Below, in pieces: positions 1 to 6,834 of a stretch of 64,000 nucleotides of DNA. A program made the translations under genes and the position numbers. The first letter of the stretch is position 1. The number at the start of each line of letters is the position of its first letter. The DNA comes from DASSUW01 sp963789005 (GTDB taxonomy: Bacteria > Actinomycetota > Thermoleophilia > Solirubrobacterales > Solirubrobacteraceae): contig CAWBIZ010000011.1 in NCBI GenBank assembly GCA_963789005.1, positions 248,001-312,000 on the forward strand, written 5' to 3'. The notes under the pieces are model-generated. The model was not told the origin of the DNA. It saw nothing but the letters and a program-made list of their open reading frames with translations, and did not search any database.

Positions 1-306
1 CAGGAACCTGACCTCGACCTTCTGGCCCGCGACGTACGGGCGCACGAAGCCGCGCACGCCGAACTTCTCGCGCGTGATCGCGACGCGGCGCTTGCCGTCG
101 CGATGCACGTCCTCGAGCTGGAGCCTCATCGTGCCCTCGGCGGGCACCGGAGCCGGTGGTGGCGTCTGCGCCGCGGCGGCCGCCGGCAGCAGCGCGATCG
201 CGGTCAGGCCCGCGAGCGCTGTGCCGAGGGCACGGCGCGCATGGCGACCAGCGACAGGGCGAGCGTCGTCATGACGCTCCCGGCGATGAGCAAGAGAAAT
301 CCCCAC
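1..306 (-). CDS. Secreted protein of unknown function, N-terminal part only
   Basis: The reading frame stays open from a GTG at 306 to the window edge, so only about 102 N-terminal residues are seen. A basic stretch (HARRALG) leads into a hydrophobic Ala/Leu core ending in PAAAAAQ, which looks like a Sec signal peptide. The exported part then reads EGTMRLQLEDVHRDGKRRVA, followed by GVRGFVRPYVAGQKVEVRF. This beta-strand style resembles the spacer domains before L,D-transpeptidase or peptidoglycan-binding modules, but no catalytic motif is inside the window. The frame overlaps the end of the CPBP gene by about 100 nt if the GTG start is used, and no ATG lies in between, so the start is uncertain. 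Confidence 0.5.
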   Translation of the reverse strand, partial: MGISLAHRRERHDDARPVAGRHARRALGTALAGLTAIALLPAAAAAQTPPPAPVPAEGTMRLQLEDVHRDGKRRVAITREKFGVRGFVRPYVAGQKVEVRFL

Positions 307-1109
307 CAGGGCAGCTCCTTCGTGAAGCCGAACGAGATCGAGTTGTGAAACGCGTGCAACATGATGCACGGAATCAAGGACGCCGTCTTCCAGAGCACCA
401 GGCAGAGGGCGACGCCGAAGAGGCTGAGCACGAGCACGCCGACGAGGTCGCCGCTGGGGAGATGGACGAGCCCGAACACCGCGCCGGTGACCAGAGCCCC
501 CACCGCCACGTTGGTCCGCTCCGCGAGCACGCGGTACATGAAGCCGCGGAAGAAGAACTCCTCGGCGATCGGCGCCACGACGCAGGTCATGACCCCGAAC
601 CCGGCGAGCACGGCGAACGAGTCCTCGGCCTTGAGGTCGGTGACGATGTCCTGCTCCTCCGGGTTGCCGAACGCGACCCCGACGACGATCGCCGCCACCC
701 AGAACGCCGCGTAGGCGGCCAGCGTCCAGCCGAGCGCGGTCCTCACCGCCGGCACGCGCAGCCCGAACGTCGCGGGCGTCAGGCGGCCGGCGATCCACCA
801 CACGGTGAGGATCGAGGCGGCGATCAGCAGCCCGTCCTGGACGAGCGTGAGGCCGATCGTGAGGCCGTCGGAGTCGTCGAGGTCGGCGGTGCCGCCGCCC
901 CCGATGCCGATCGCCAGGCCGACGAAGATCCCGGCGACGAGCACGCCGGCGAACGCGCCCAGGACGGCCGCGAACGGCGCCCACACCGGGACGCCGACGG
1001 TCGGCAGGTCGCCCTCGGGCGGCATCTCGGGGATGGGAGCACCGTCCGGCAGCTCGGGCCGCACCGGCGGCGGACCCGGGTGCTGGAAGGAGGGCGGAAC
1101 GCTCGTCAT
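204..1109 (-). CDS. CPBP-family intramembrane metalloprotease (Abi/Rce1-like)
   Basis: The 301-residue protein has a Pro-rich cytosolic N-terminus (1-40) followed by about eight hydrophobic segments. The family's catalytic signature is complete: EEFFFRG (E183, E184, R188), a second motif with H216 (GLVHLPSG), and a third with H252 and N256 (LHAFHN). CPBP proteins cleave membrane substrates near the membrane surface; in bacteria they have been linked to bacteriocin immunity and protein processing, and the substrate here is unknown. The ATG overlaps the stop of the upstream HAD gene as ATGA, so the two are probably co-translated. Confidence 0.9.
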   Translation of the reverse strand: MTSVPPSFQHPGPPPVRPELPDGAPIPEMPPEGDLPTVGVPVWAPFAAVLGAFAGVLVAGIFVGLAIGIGGGGTADLDDSDGLTIGLTLVQDGLLIAASILTVWWIAGRLTPATFGLRVPAVRTALGWTLAAYAAFWVAAIVVGVAFGNPEEQDIVTDLKAEDSFAVLAGFGVMTCVVAPIAEEFFFRGFMYRVLAERTNVAVGALVTGAVFGLVHLPSGDLVGVLVLSLFGVALCLVLWKTASLIPCIMLHAFHNSISFGFTKELPWWGFLLLIAGSVMTTLALSLVAMRAVPSAQRSRA

Positions 1110-1813
1110 CGGGCAACCTCAGGGTATTCGCACAGGGCCGGGAGCTCGGCCAGCGACGCGATGACCGGTACGCCCGGCGGGCCGGCAGCCGCGCCGTCGC
1201 GAGCCACGAGCACGGCGCGCAGGCCGGCCGCGAGCGCACCCGCCGCGTCCGCGTCGGGCGAGTCGCCGGCGTGCAGCGCGGCGTCCGCGGGCGCCCCCGC
1301 CAGCTCGAGCGCGCGCTCGAAGATGGCGCGCGCGGGCTTGGCAGCGCCGACCTCGGCCGAGGCGACCGCGCCGTCGACGAGCGGCGCCAGGCCGGTCTCC
1401 TCGAGCCGCTCGTGCAGCGAGTGGTCCCAGTTGGAGACGACGACGACCCGCAGCCCGAGCGCGCGCAGCTCGCGCAGCGCGGGTGCCGCGTCCGGGTAGG
1501 CGTGGAAGCGCAGGGCGGCCAGCAGGGCGTCGGTCAGCACGCCGGTCGGGGCGCCCACGCCGAGCGCGGGCCGCATGGCCTCGGCGGCGCGGCGGCGCAG
1601 GTCGGCCAGCGAGCCGGCGTCGCGTCCCTCGTGCAGGTGCGCGCGGTAGAACGCGATCTCGGCGCGCACGGCAGCCTCGGCCGCCGCCTCGGACACCTCG
1701 ATCCCGTGCCGCTCGCGCAGCGCCGCGCGCAGCAGCGGCGCCGGCGGCTCGAAATGCACGAGCGTGCCGAGCGCGTCGACGAGCACCGCCTGGATAGCCT
1801 GCGCCACGCTCAT
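1106..1813 (-). CDS. HAD-superfamily hydrolase
   Basis: This is a haloacid dehalogenase-like phosphatase of about 230 residues. Motif I is VDALGTLV, with the nucleophile Asp kept but the usual DxDGT changed to DxLGT. Motif II is VVVSNWD, the motif III lysine lies in VGAAKP, and motif IV is HAGDSPDADAAGA. An alpha-helical cap lies between motifs I and II, as in the CbbY/YjjG-type families. The substrate cannot be read from sequence. The start may be the ATG at 1813 or the GTG at 1807; a TAGGGT element sits 7 nt before the latter. The gene is divergent from the MscS gene with only a few bases between starts. Confidence 0.85.
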   Translation of the reverse strand: MSVAQAIQAVLVDALGTLVHFEPPAPLLRAALRERHGIEVSEAAAEAAVRAEIAFYRAHLHEGRDAGSLADLRRRAAEAMRPALGVGAPTGVLTDALLAALRFHAYPDAAPALRELRALGLRVVVVSNWDHSLHERLEETGLAPLVDGAVASAEVGAAKPARAIFERALELAGAPADAALHAGDSPDADAAGALAAGLRAVLVARDGAAAGPPGVPVIASLAELPALCEYPEVAR

Positions 1814-2567
1814 GACCCTAGGCGTCTTCGCAGCGGCCTCTACGCAGAACTGGATCGTCACCGCGGTCGTGGTGGTCCTGGCGCTAGCCGCGGTGTTCGT
1901 CGTCAGCCGCGTGCTGCGGCGGCGCGAGCTCTCGCGCGAGGCCGACACGCGGCTGCGCTTCGTGCGCCGGCTCGCGTACGCGCTGATCCTGCTGATCGGC
2001 ATCGCGCTCGCCCTCTCGCAGTTCGACGGCGTCAACCGGATCGCGGCCAGCCTGCTCGCCTCCGGCGTGGTCGCCGCCGCGATCATCGGCTTCGCCGCCC
2101 GCCAGACGCTCGCCAACGTCGTCGCCGGCGTGATGCTGGCCGTCACCCAGCCGATCCGCGTCGGCGACTGGATCACGTTCGAGGACCACTACGGCGTCGT
2201 CGAGGACGTGCGGCTCAACTACACGATCCTGCGCACCGGCGCGAGCGAGCGGATCGTGATCCCGAACGAGAAGCTCGCCTCGAGCGTGATCGTCAACGAG
2301 ACGCTGGCGGGCGACGCGGTCGGCCTCGACGTCGCCGTCTGGATCCCCGCGGGCGCCGACGCCGAGCGCGCCGTCGCCGTGCTGCGCGAGGCCACCGGGG
2401 CCGACGTGACCGTCGCCGAGACGGTGCCGTGGGGCGTGCGCCTCGCCGTCGGCGGCGAGCGCGTGCCGCCGCCCGACCGCGGCGCCCGCGAGGCGGACCT
2501 GCTCGCGCGGTGTCACGCGCGCCTGCGCGAGGAAGGGCTGTTGGAGGGTTTCGAAGCGGCCGGGTGA
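1812..2567 (+). CDS. MscS-family small-conductance mechanosensitive channel
   Basis: The protein has about 251 residues with hydrophobic helices near 10-30 and 60-85 and a pore-lining helix rich in Ala and Gly (ASLLASGVVAAAIIGFAARQ). This is followed by the conserved beta-domain signature QPIRVGDWITFEDHYGVVED and by ERIVIPNEKL. That is the core MscS architecture in a short form, with a shortened C-terminal vestibule. It should release osmolytes on hypo-osmotic shock. A TAGCCT element (1795-1800) lies 11 nt before the ATG and there is no Shine-Dalgarno sequence, so the mRNA may be leaderless. Confidence 0.9.
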   Translation: MTLGVFAAASTQNWIVTAVVVVLALAAVFVVSRVLRRRELSREADTRLRFVRRLAYALILLIGIALALSQFDGVNRIAASLLASGVVAAAIIGFAARQTLANVVAGVMLAVTQPIRVGDWITFEDHYGVVEDVRLNYTILRTGASERIVIPNEKLASSVIVNETLAGDAVGLDVAVWIPAGADAERAVAVLREATGADVTVAETVPWGVRLAVGGERVPPPDRGAREADLLARCHARLREEGLLEGFEAAG

Positions 2568-2610
2568 AGCTATCCTGGATGGTTCGCGCCGCCCCCGCGA
2601 ACGTCCTTCT

Positions 2611-4770
2611 ATGAGCCGCTCGCAACGCTACAGGCGACGCCGCCGCGGCAGCGGTCGCCATCGCCATCGGTCCCAGGCCCTGCTGGCCATGATGATCGTC
2701 CTGATCGTCATCGGCATCGGCGGGCTCTCGGTCGTGGGCTGGGTCGTCGCCGTCGCCGCGTCGTCGCCCGAGCTGAGCTCGCTCAAGCCCCGCGACCCCG
2801 GATCCAACACCGAGGTCCTCGCCGCCGACGGCACGCGCCTGGGGTTCATCTCCGCCGACGACCTCAGCCGACCAGTGCCCGGCCGTCGCCTCCCGAAGGT
2901 GCTGCGCGACGCGACGATCGCGATCGAGGACGAGCGCTTCTACCGTCACAAGGGCGTCGACTACGAGTCGATCGTGCGCGCCGCCGTCGAGAACTTCGCC
3001 AGCCGCGAGACCGTCCAGGGCGGCTCGACGCTGACGATGCAGCTGGTCAAGAACCTCTACACCGCCGACCGCTCACGCTCCGGCCTCGCGGGCTACAAGC
3101 GCAAGATCCGCGAGGCCAAGCTCGCCGAGGAGCTCGAGAACGAGAACAGCAAGGAGTGGATCCTCGAGCGCTACCTCAACACCGTGCCGTACGGGACCGT
3201 CGGCGGGCAGACGGCGATCGGTGCCGAGGCCGCTGCGCGGATCTACTTCAACAAGCGCGCGAAGAAGCTCAAGCTGCACGAGGCGGCGCTGCTCGCCGGC
3301 CTGCCGCAGGCGCCGTCGCAGTACTCGCCGATCACCAACGGGCCGGGCGCCAAGCGCCGCCGCAACGCGGTGCTCGGCAAGATGGCCGAGCTCGAGATGA
3401 TCACTGCGGAGCAGGCCCGCAAGGCGATGAACCGCGGGCTCAACCTCAACCCGTCCGACTACTTCAGCCGCCGCCGCGAGAGCTACTTCTTCGACTACGT
3501 CAAGGACGAGCTGATCAAGGAGTACGGCCCGCAGACCGTCAAGCTCGGGGGCCTCGTCGTGCACACGACGATCGACCTCGACATGCAGGACAAGGCGCGC
3601 GCGGCGATCAGCTCGCAGATGGGCGACATCGGGCCGTCGTCGGCGCTGGTGACGCTCAACCCGCGCAACGGCTACATCCTCGCGATGGCCTCGTCCGGCG
3701 ACTACGCGGACTCGAAGTTCAACCTCGCCGCCCAGGGCGAGCGCCAGCCCGGCTCGTCGTTCAAGACGATGGCGCTGATGACCGCGCTGCGCAACGGCGT
3801 GAACCCGCACAGCACGCGCTACACGTCGGTCTCCCCCACGCGGATCAACGACCCCAAGTTCGGTCCGCCGTTCGAGGTCAAGACGTACGGCGGCACGAGC
3901 GGCGGCAACATGAACCTCGTCGAGGGCACGATCCGGTCCGACAACTCGGTCTTCATCCAGCTCGCGCTCGACCTCGGGCCCCAGAACGTGGCCGACACGG
4001 CGGTCGACATGGGCATCCGGCGCGAGCACGTCAAGGGCTACCCCGCCGAGTCGCTCGGCGGCCTCGAGGAGGGCGTGTCCCCGCTCGAGATGGCCAACGC
4101 CTACGCCACGATCGCGTCCGGCGGCTACCGCCCCCGTCCGACCGCGATCACCAAGGTCGAGTTCGCGGGCCGGCCGAAGGTCAAGCTCCCGCGCCGCTGG
4201 CGCGTCAAGCGCACGAAGGTGTTCGAGGACGGGATGACCTACGAGGCGACGAAGATCCTGCAGCAGAACATCCAGCGCGGCACCGGCGGGCGCGCCGCGA
4301 CGGGCTGCCCGGCCGCCGGCAAGACCGGCACGACCGACCTCAACACCGACGCCTGGTTCGCCGGCTTCACGCCGCGCCTGTCGACGGCCGTGTGGGTCGG
4401 CTACCCCAACGACCGCACGCAGATGAACGGCCTCTTCTTCGGCGGCAACGTCGACGGCGGCACGTTCCCGGCGGCGATCTGGGGCGCGTACATGAAGTCG
4501 GTCATCGGCGGCTTCTGCGGCGACTTCCCGCTGCCCAAGGTGCCGTTCAGCTCGTCGCCGTTCTCCGGTGAGTACTCGAGCAACGGCGGCGGCAAGCTCG
4601 GCTTCGGCGACGGCGAGGACGACACGACGCCCGAGGCTCCGACGCCGGACCCCGCCACCCCGCCCGCCACCGGCGACCCGTCGGGCGGGACCGAGTTCGA
4701 CCCCGAGCAGTACGAAGCCCCGCCGCAGGGCCCGCCCGGCGGGGACGGCGACGGCGAGACACCGCCGTAA
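2611..4770 (+). CDS. Class A penicillin-binding protein (glycosyltransferase/transpeptidase)
   Basis: The 719-residue protein polymerises and crosslinks peptidoglycan. It has a very basic cytosolic N-terminus (RRRRRGSGRHRHR) and one membrane anchor (about 24-50). The GT51 domain has the catalytic E106 in EDERFYRHKG and QGGSTLTMQLVKNLY. The transpeptidase domain has SSFK (S382/K385), SDN (443-445) and KTGTT (571-575). The last ~70 residues are a Gly/Pro/acidic low-complexity tail outside the membrane. A TATCCT -10-like element is at 2571-2576. All catalytic residues are intact, so it is expected to be active. Confidence 0.95.
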   Translation: MSRSQRYRRRRRGSGRHRHRSQALLAMMIVLIVIGIGGLSVVGWVVAVAASSPELSSLKPRDPGSNTEVLAADGTRLGFISADDLSRPVPGRRLPKVLRDATIAIEDERFYRHKGVDYESIVRAAVENFASRETVQGGSTLTMQLVKNLYTADRSRSGLAGYKRKIREAKLAEELENENSKEWILERYLNTVPYGTVGGQTAIGAEAAARIYFNKRAKKLKLHEAALLAGLPQAPSQYSPITNGPGAKRRRNAVLGKMAELEMITAEQARKAMNRGLNLNPSDYFSRRRESYFFDYVKDELIKEYGPQTVKLGGLVVHTTIDLDMQDKARAAISSQMGDIGPSSALVTLNPRNGYILAMASSGDYADSKFNLAAQGERQPGSSFKTMALMTALRNGVNPHSTRYTSVSPTRINDPKFGPPFEVKTYGGTSGGNMNLVEGTIRSDNSVFIQLALDLGPQNVADTAVDMGIRREHVKGYPAESLGGLEEGVSPLEMANAYATIASGGYRPRPTAITKVEFAGRPKVKLPRRWRVKRTKVFEDGMTYEATKILQQNIQRGTGGRAATGCPAAGKTGTTDLNTDAWFAGFTPRLSTAVWVGYPNDRTQMNGLFFGGNVDGGTFPAAIWGAYMKSVIGGFCGDFPLPKVPFSSSPFSGEYSSNGGGKLGFGDGEDDTTPEAPTPDPATPPATGDPSGGTEFDPEQYEAPPQGPPGGDGDGETPP

Positions 4771-4793
4771 GCCGGTGGTATAAACGGCCCGTC

Positions 4794-5012
4794 TTGACGA
4801 AGGAAGAGAAGGTCGAGTTCGAGGGCGAGGTGATGGAGGCGCTCCCGAACGCCATGTTCCGGGTGCAGCTCGACAACGGCCACGAGGTCCTCGGGCACGT
4901 GGCGGGGAAGATGCGCCGCTTCCGGATCCGCATCCTGCCCGGCGACCGGGTGCGCGTGGAGGTCTCGCCCTACGACCTCAACCGGGCGCGCATCGTCTAT
5001 CGACATCGATGA
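4794..5012 (+). CDS. infA: Translation initiation factor IF-1
   Basis: The 72-residue S1/OB-fold protein has the IF-1 hallmarks PNAMFRVQLDNGHEVLGH, GKMRRFRIRILPGDRV and SPYDLNRARIVYRHR. IF-1 binds the 30S A site during initiation. It starts with TTG at 4794, 23 nt after the penicillin-binding protein gene. Its place between a PBP gene and thiL is unusual, because infA is normally inside the ribosomal protein/secY/rpmJ cluster. It could be the only copy, moved, or a second copy; the window cannot tell. Confidence 0.95.
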   Translation: MTKEEKVEFEGEVMEALPNAMFRVQLDNGHEVLGHVAGKMRRFRIRILPGDRVRVEVSPYDLNRARIVYRHR

Positions 5013-5067
5013 GCTCGGGCTGATCGAGGCGATCGCGGGCGTCCTCGAGCGCCGGCCGGGCTCGCGC

Positions 5068-5946
5068 GTGCTGCGCTGGCTGGGCGACGACTGCGCGATC
5101 GTGCGCGCCGGCGGCGTGGCCGCCGTGTCGACGGACGTGATGGTCGACGGGACGCACTTCCGGCTCGGCCAGGGCTGGACGGCGCGCGACGCAGGCCACC
5201 GCGCGCTCGCCGGAGCGCTGTCCGACCTCGCGGCGATGGGCGCCGAGCCGGGCGAGGCGTACCTGTCGGTCGTCGTCCCGCCCGGCCTCGCCGACGCCGA
5301 CGTGCTCGCCCTGCACGAGGGCGCCGAGGCGCTGGCGGCCGACACCGGCACCACGATCGCCGGCGGCGACCTCGTCGCCGGCCCGGCGCTGACGATCGCC
5401 GTCACGGTCGTCGGCTGGGCGGGCAGCGAGGACGAGCTGGTCGGCCGCGACGGCGCGCGCCCCGGCGACCTCGTGGGCGTGACCGGCGACCTCGGCGCGT
5501 CCGCCGCCGCGCTCGCGGTGCTCGACGGCCGCGCCTCCGGGGCGCCGGTCGAGCGCCACCTGCGGCCGTGGCCGCGGCTGACCGAGGGCCGCGCGCTGGC
5601 CGGCGCCGGCGCCACCGCGATGCTCGACCTCTCCGACGGGCTGGCGCTCGACGCGCTGCGCCTCGCGCGCGCCAGCGGCGTCGCCCTCGAGCTCGAGGCC
5701 ACCGCGCTGCCGATCGCGCCGGAGACGGCCGCCGTCGCGCGCGCTCTCGGGATCTCGCCCGCCGAGCTCGCCGCCACCGGCGGCGAGGACTACGAGCTGT
5801 GCTTCTGCGTGCCCGAGGCGGCGCGCGCGGCGGCCGAGGCCGTCGGCCGCGTCAGCTGGATCGGTCGCGCGGTGGACGGCGAGCCGGGCGTGCGCTGGAG
5901 CGGCGTTCCCGCGGCTGCGCGCTGGCGCGGGTATGCGCACGGATGA
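5068..5946 (+). CDS. thiL: Thiamine-monophosphate kinase
   Basis: ThiL phosphorylates thiamine monophosphate to thiamine diphosphate. The PurM-like fold is recognised from LGDDCAIV, STDVMVDGTHF, ALSDLAAMGAEP, TIAGGDLV, LDLSDGLALD and ATGGEDYELCF. The coordinate given uses the GTG at 5068. However, the in-frame sequence just upstream (DELGLIEAIAGVLERR) matches the conserved N-terminal helix of ThiL, so translation probably begins earlier. No ATG, GTG or TTG is in frame there; the only near-cognate codons are CTG at 5020 and ATC. The 3' end overlaps the convergent FlgM-like gene. Confidence 0.92.
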   Translation: MLRWLGDDCAIVRAGGVAAVSTDVMVDGTHFRLGQGWTARDAGHRALAGALSDLAAMGAEPGEAYLSVVVPPGLADADVLALHEGAEALAADTGTTIAGGDLVAGPALTIAVTVVGWAGSEDELVGRDGARPGDLVGVTGDLGASAAALAVLDGRASGAPVERHLRPWPRLTEGRALAGAGATAMLDLSDGLALDALRLARASGVALELEATALPIAPETAAVARALGISPAELAATGGEDYELCFCVPEAARAAAEAVGRVSWIGRAVDGEPGVRWSGVPAAARWRGYAHG

Positions 5947-6016
5947 TGGCCGCGGCCACCGCGGCGGAGTCCACCGTGTACTCGCCGCGCTCGATGCGTT
6001 CGCGAATCTGGTTCAT
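5852..6016 (-). CDS. FlgM-like anti-sigma factor C-terminal domain protein (short)
   Basis: The 54-residue product starts MNQIRERIERGEYTVDSAAV, matching the C-terminal sigma-28-binding helix region of FlgM (pattern: helix, I..G.Y.vd...vA..ii). An ATG at 6016 is preceded by GGAAGG about 5 nt upstream, one of the clearer Shine-Dalgarno sites here; an in-frame ATG at 6091 would add 25 residues. The basic tail (RRSSARPARRPPRDRSS) is encoded antisense to the end of thiL. FlgM normally holds FliA until the flagellar hook is complete. No flagellar gene is nearby, so this is an orphan or a reused fold. Confidence 0.5.
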   Translation of the reverse strand: MNQIRERIERGEYTVDSAAVAAAIIRAHTRASAQPRERRSSARPARRPPRDRSS

Positions 6017-6144
6017 GTGCGCCTTCCGTGACCCTTTCTGCCCGAACCGGCGTCCGGTGCCGGGCTCATATCGGGCTGCGAGAGCTGTCATGTGGATATA
6101 GGTCGTCACGTGCGCCGGATGCCCCGATGGGGTTGCCACCCGAA

Positions 6145-6834
6145 TCATCGCGCGTCGCGCAACCGGGCGAACACGACGATCCGCCGGGCGGCGGAGTAGA
6201 GCGGGTGGCACGCGGACAGCACGAGCCGGTCGAAGGCGACGCGATCGGTGACCGAGACCTCGGTCGGCGGCACGATCCGCGTCCGCTCGACGACGTACGT
6301 GAAGCGCCCGTACGGCATCCGCAGCTCGATCCGGTCGCCCCGCTCGAGGCGGTCGACGTGCCGGAACGGCGCGCCGTAGGTCGTGCGATGGCCGGCGATC
6401 GCCACCGTCCCGCGCTCGCCCGGGAACGGCGTGCCGGGATAGTGGCCGGGGCCGGCGCGCAGATCGCCCGCGCCCGTCCCCTCGACGAACACGTCCGAGA
6501 CGCCGATCGACGGCATCACGATCCGGCCCATGGGGTCGCCGGGATCGATGCGCCGCTCGAGCGCGCGGGCGCGGAACGCGAGGCGACGGCGCGGATCGGG
6601 GATCCGCGTCAGCGCGCGCTGCTCGGCCGGCCGCAGCGGCTCGCCGCCGATCCGCTCCAGCCGGTCGTCGAGCGCCCGCTGGCGGAAGTGCGCGTACACC
6701 GCCGATATGGGCTCCTGCCACAGGACGGTCGCCGCGGCGTCGGCGAGCAGCACAACGCCGCAGACGATCAACACGCTGGAGAGCACCCGCAGCGCGCGGC
6801 GGAGACGCGACGCACGCGGCGCGGCGAGCGTCAT
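6145..6834 (-). CDS. Class E-type sortase
   Basis: The 229-residue protein has one N-terminal membrane helix (about 15-38) after a basic start. The sortase barrel includes IVMPSIGVSDVFVEGTG, the catalytic His in AGHRTTYGAPF (H149), the catalytic Cys in LSACHP (C209), and an Arg shortly after (SAARR). The usual TLxTC is here LVLSAC. Class E sortases join surface proteins with an LAXTG-type signal to the cell envelope or to pilins. No substrate with an obvious sorting signal is in the window. The ATG overlaps the stop of the preceding M28-like gene (ATGA), so the two proteins are probably made together. Confidence 0.92.
   Translation of the reverse strand: MTLAAPRASRLRRALRVLSSVLIVCGVVLLADAAATVLWQEPISAVYAHFRQRALDDRLERIGGEPLRPAEQRALTRIPDPRRRLAFRARALERRIDPGDPMGRIVMPSIGVSDVFVEGTGAGDLRAGPGHYPGTPFPGERGTVAIAGHRTTYGAPFRHVDRLERGDRIELRMPYGRFTYVVERTRIVPPTEVSVTDRVAFDRLVLSACHPLYSAARRIVVFARLRDAR

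Noticed and set aside
156..1499. Long plus-strand open frame over the CPBP/HAD genes
   Set aside because: It is a shadow frame of high-GC minus-strand genes: composition is Arg/His/Glu-rich with no recognisable domain.
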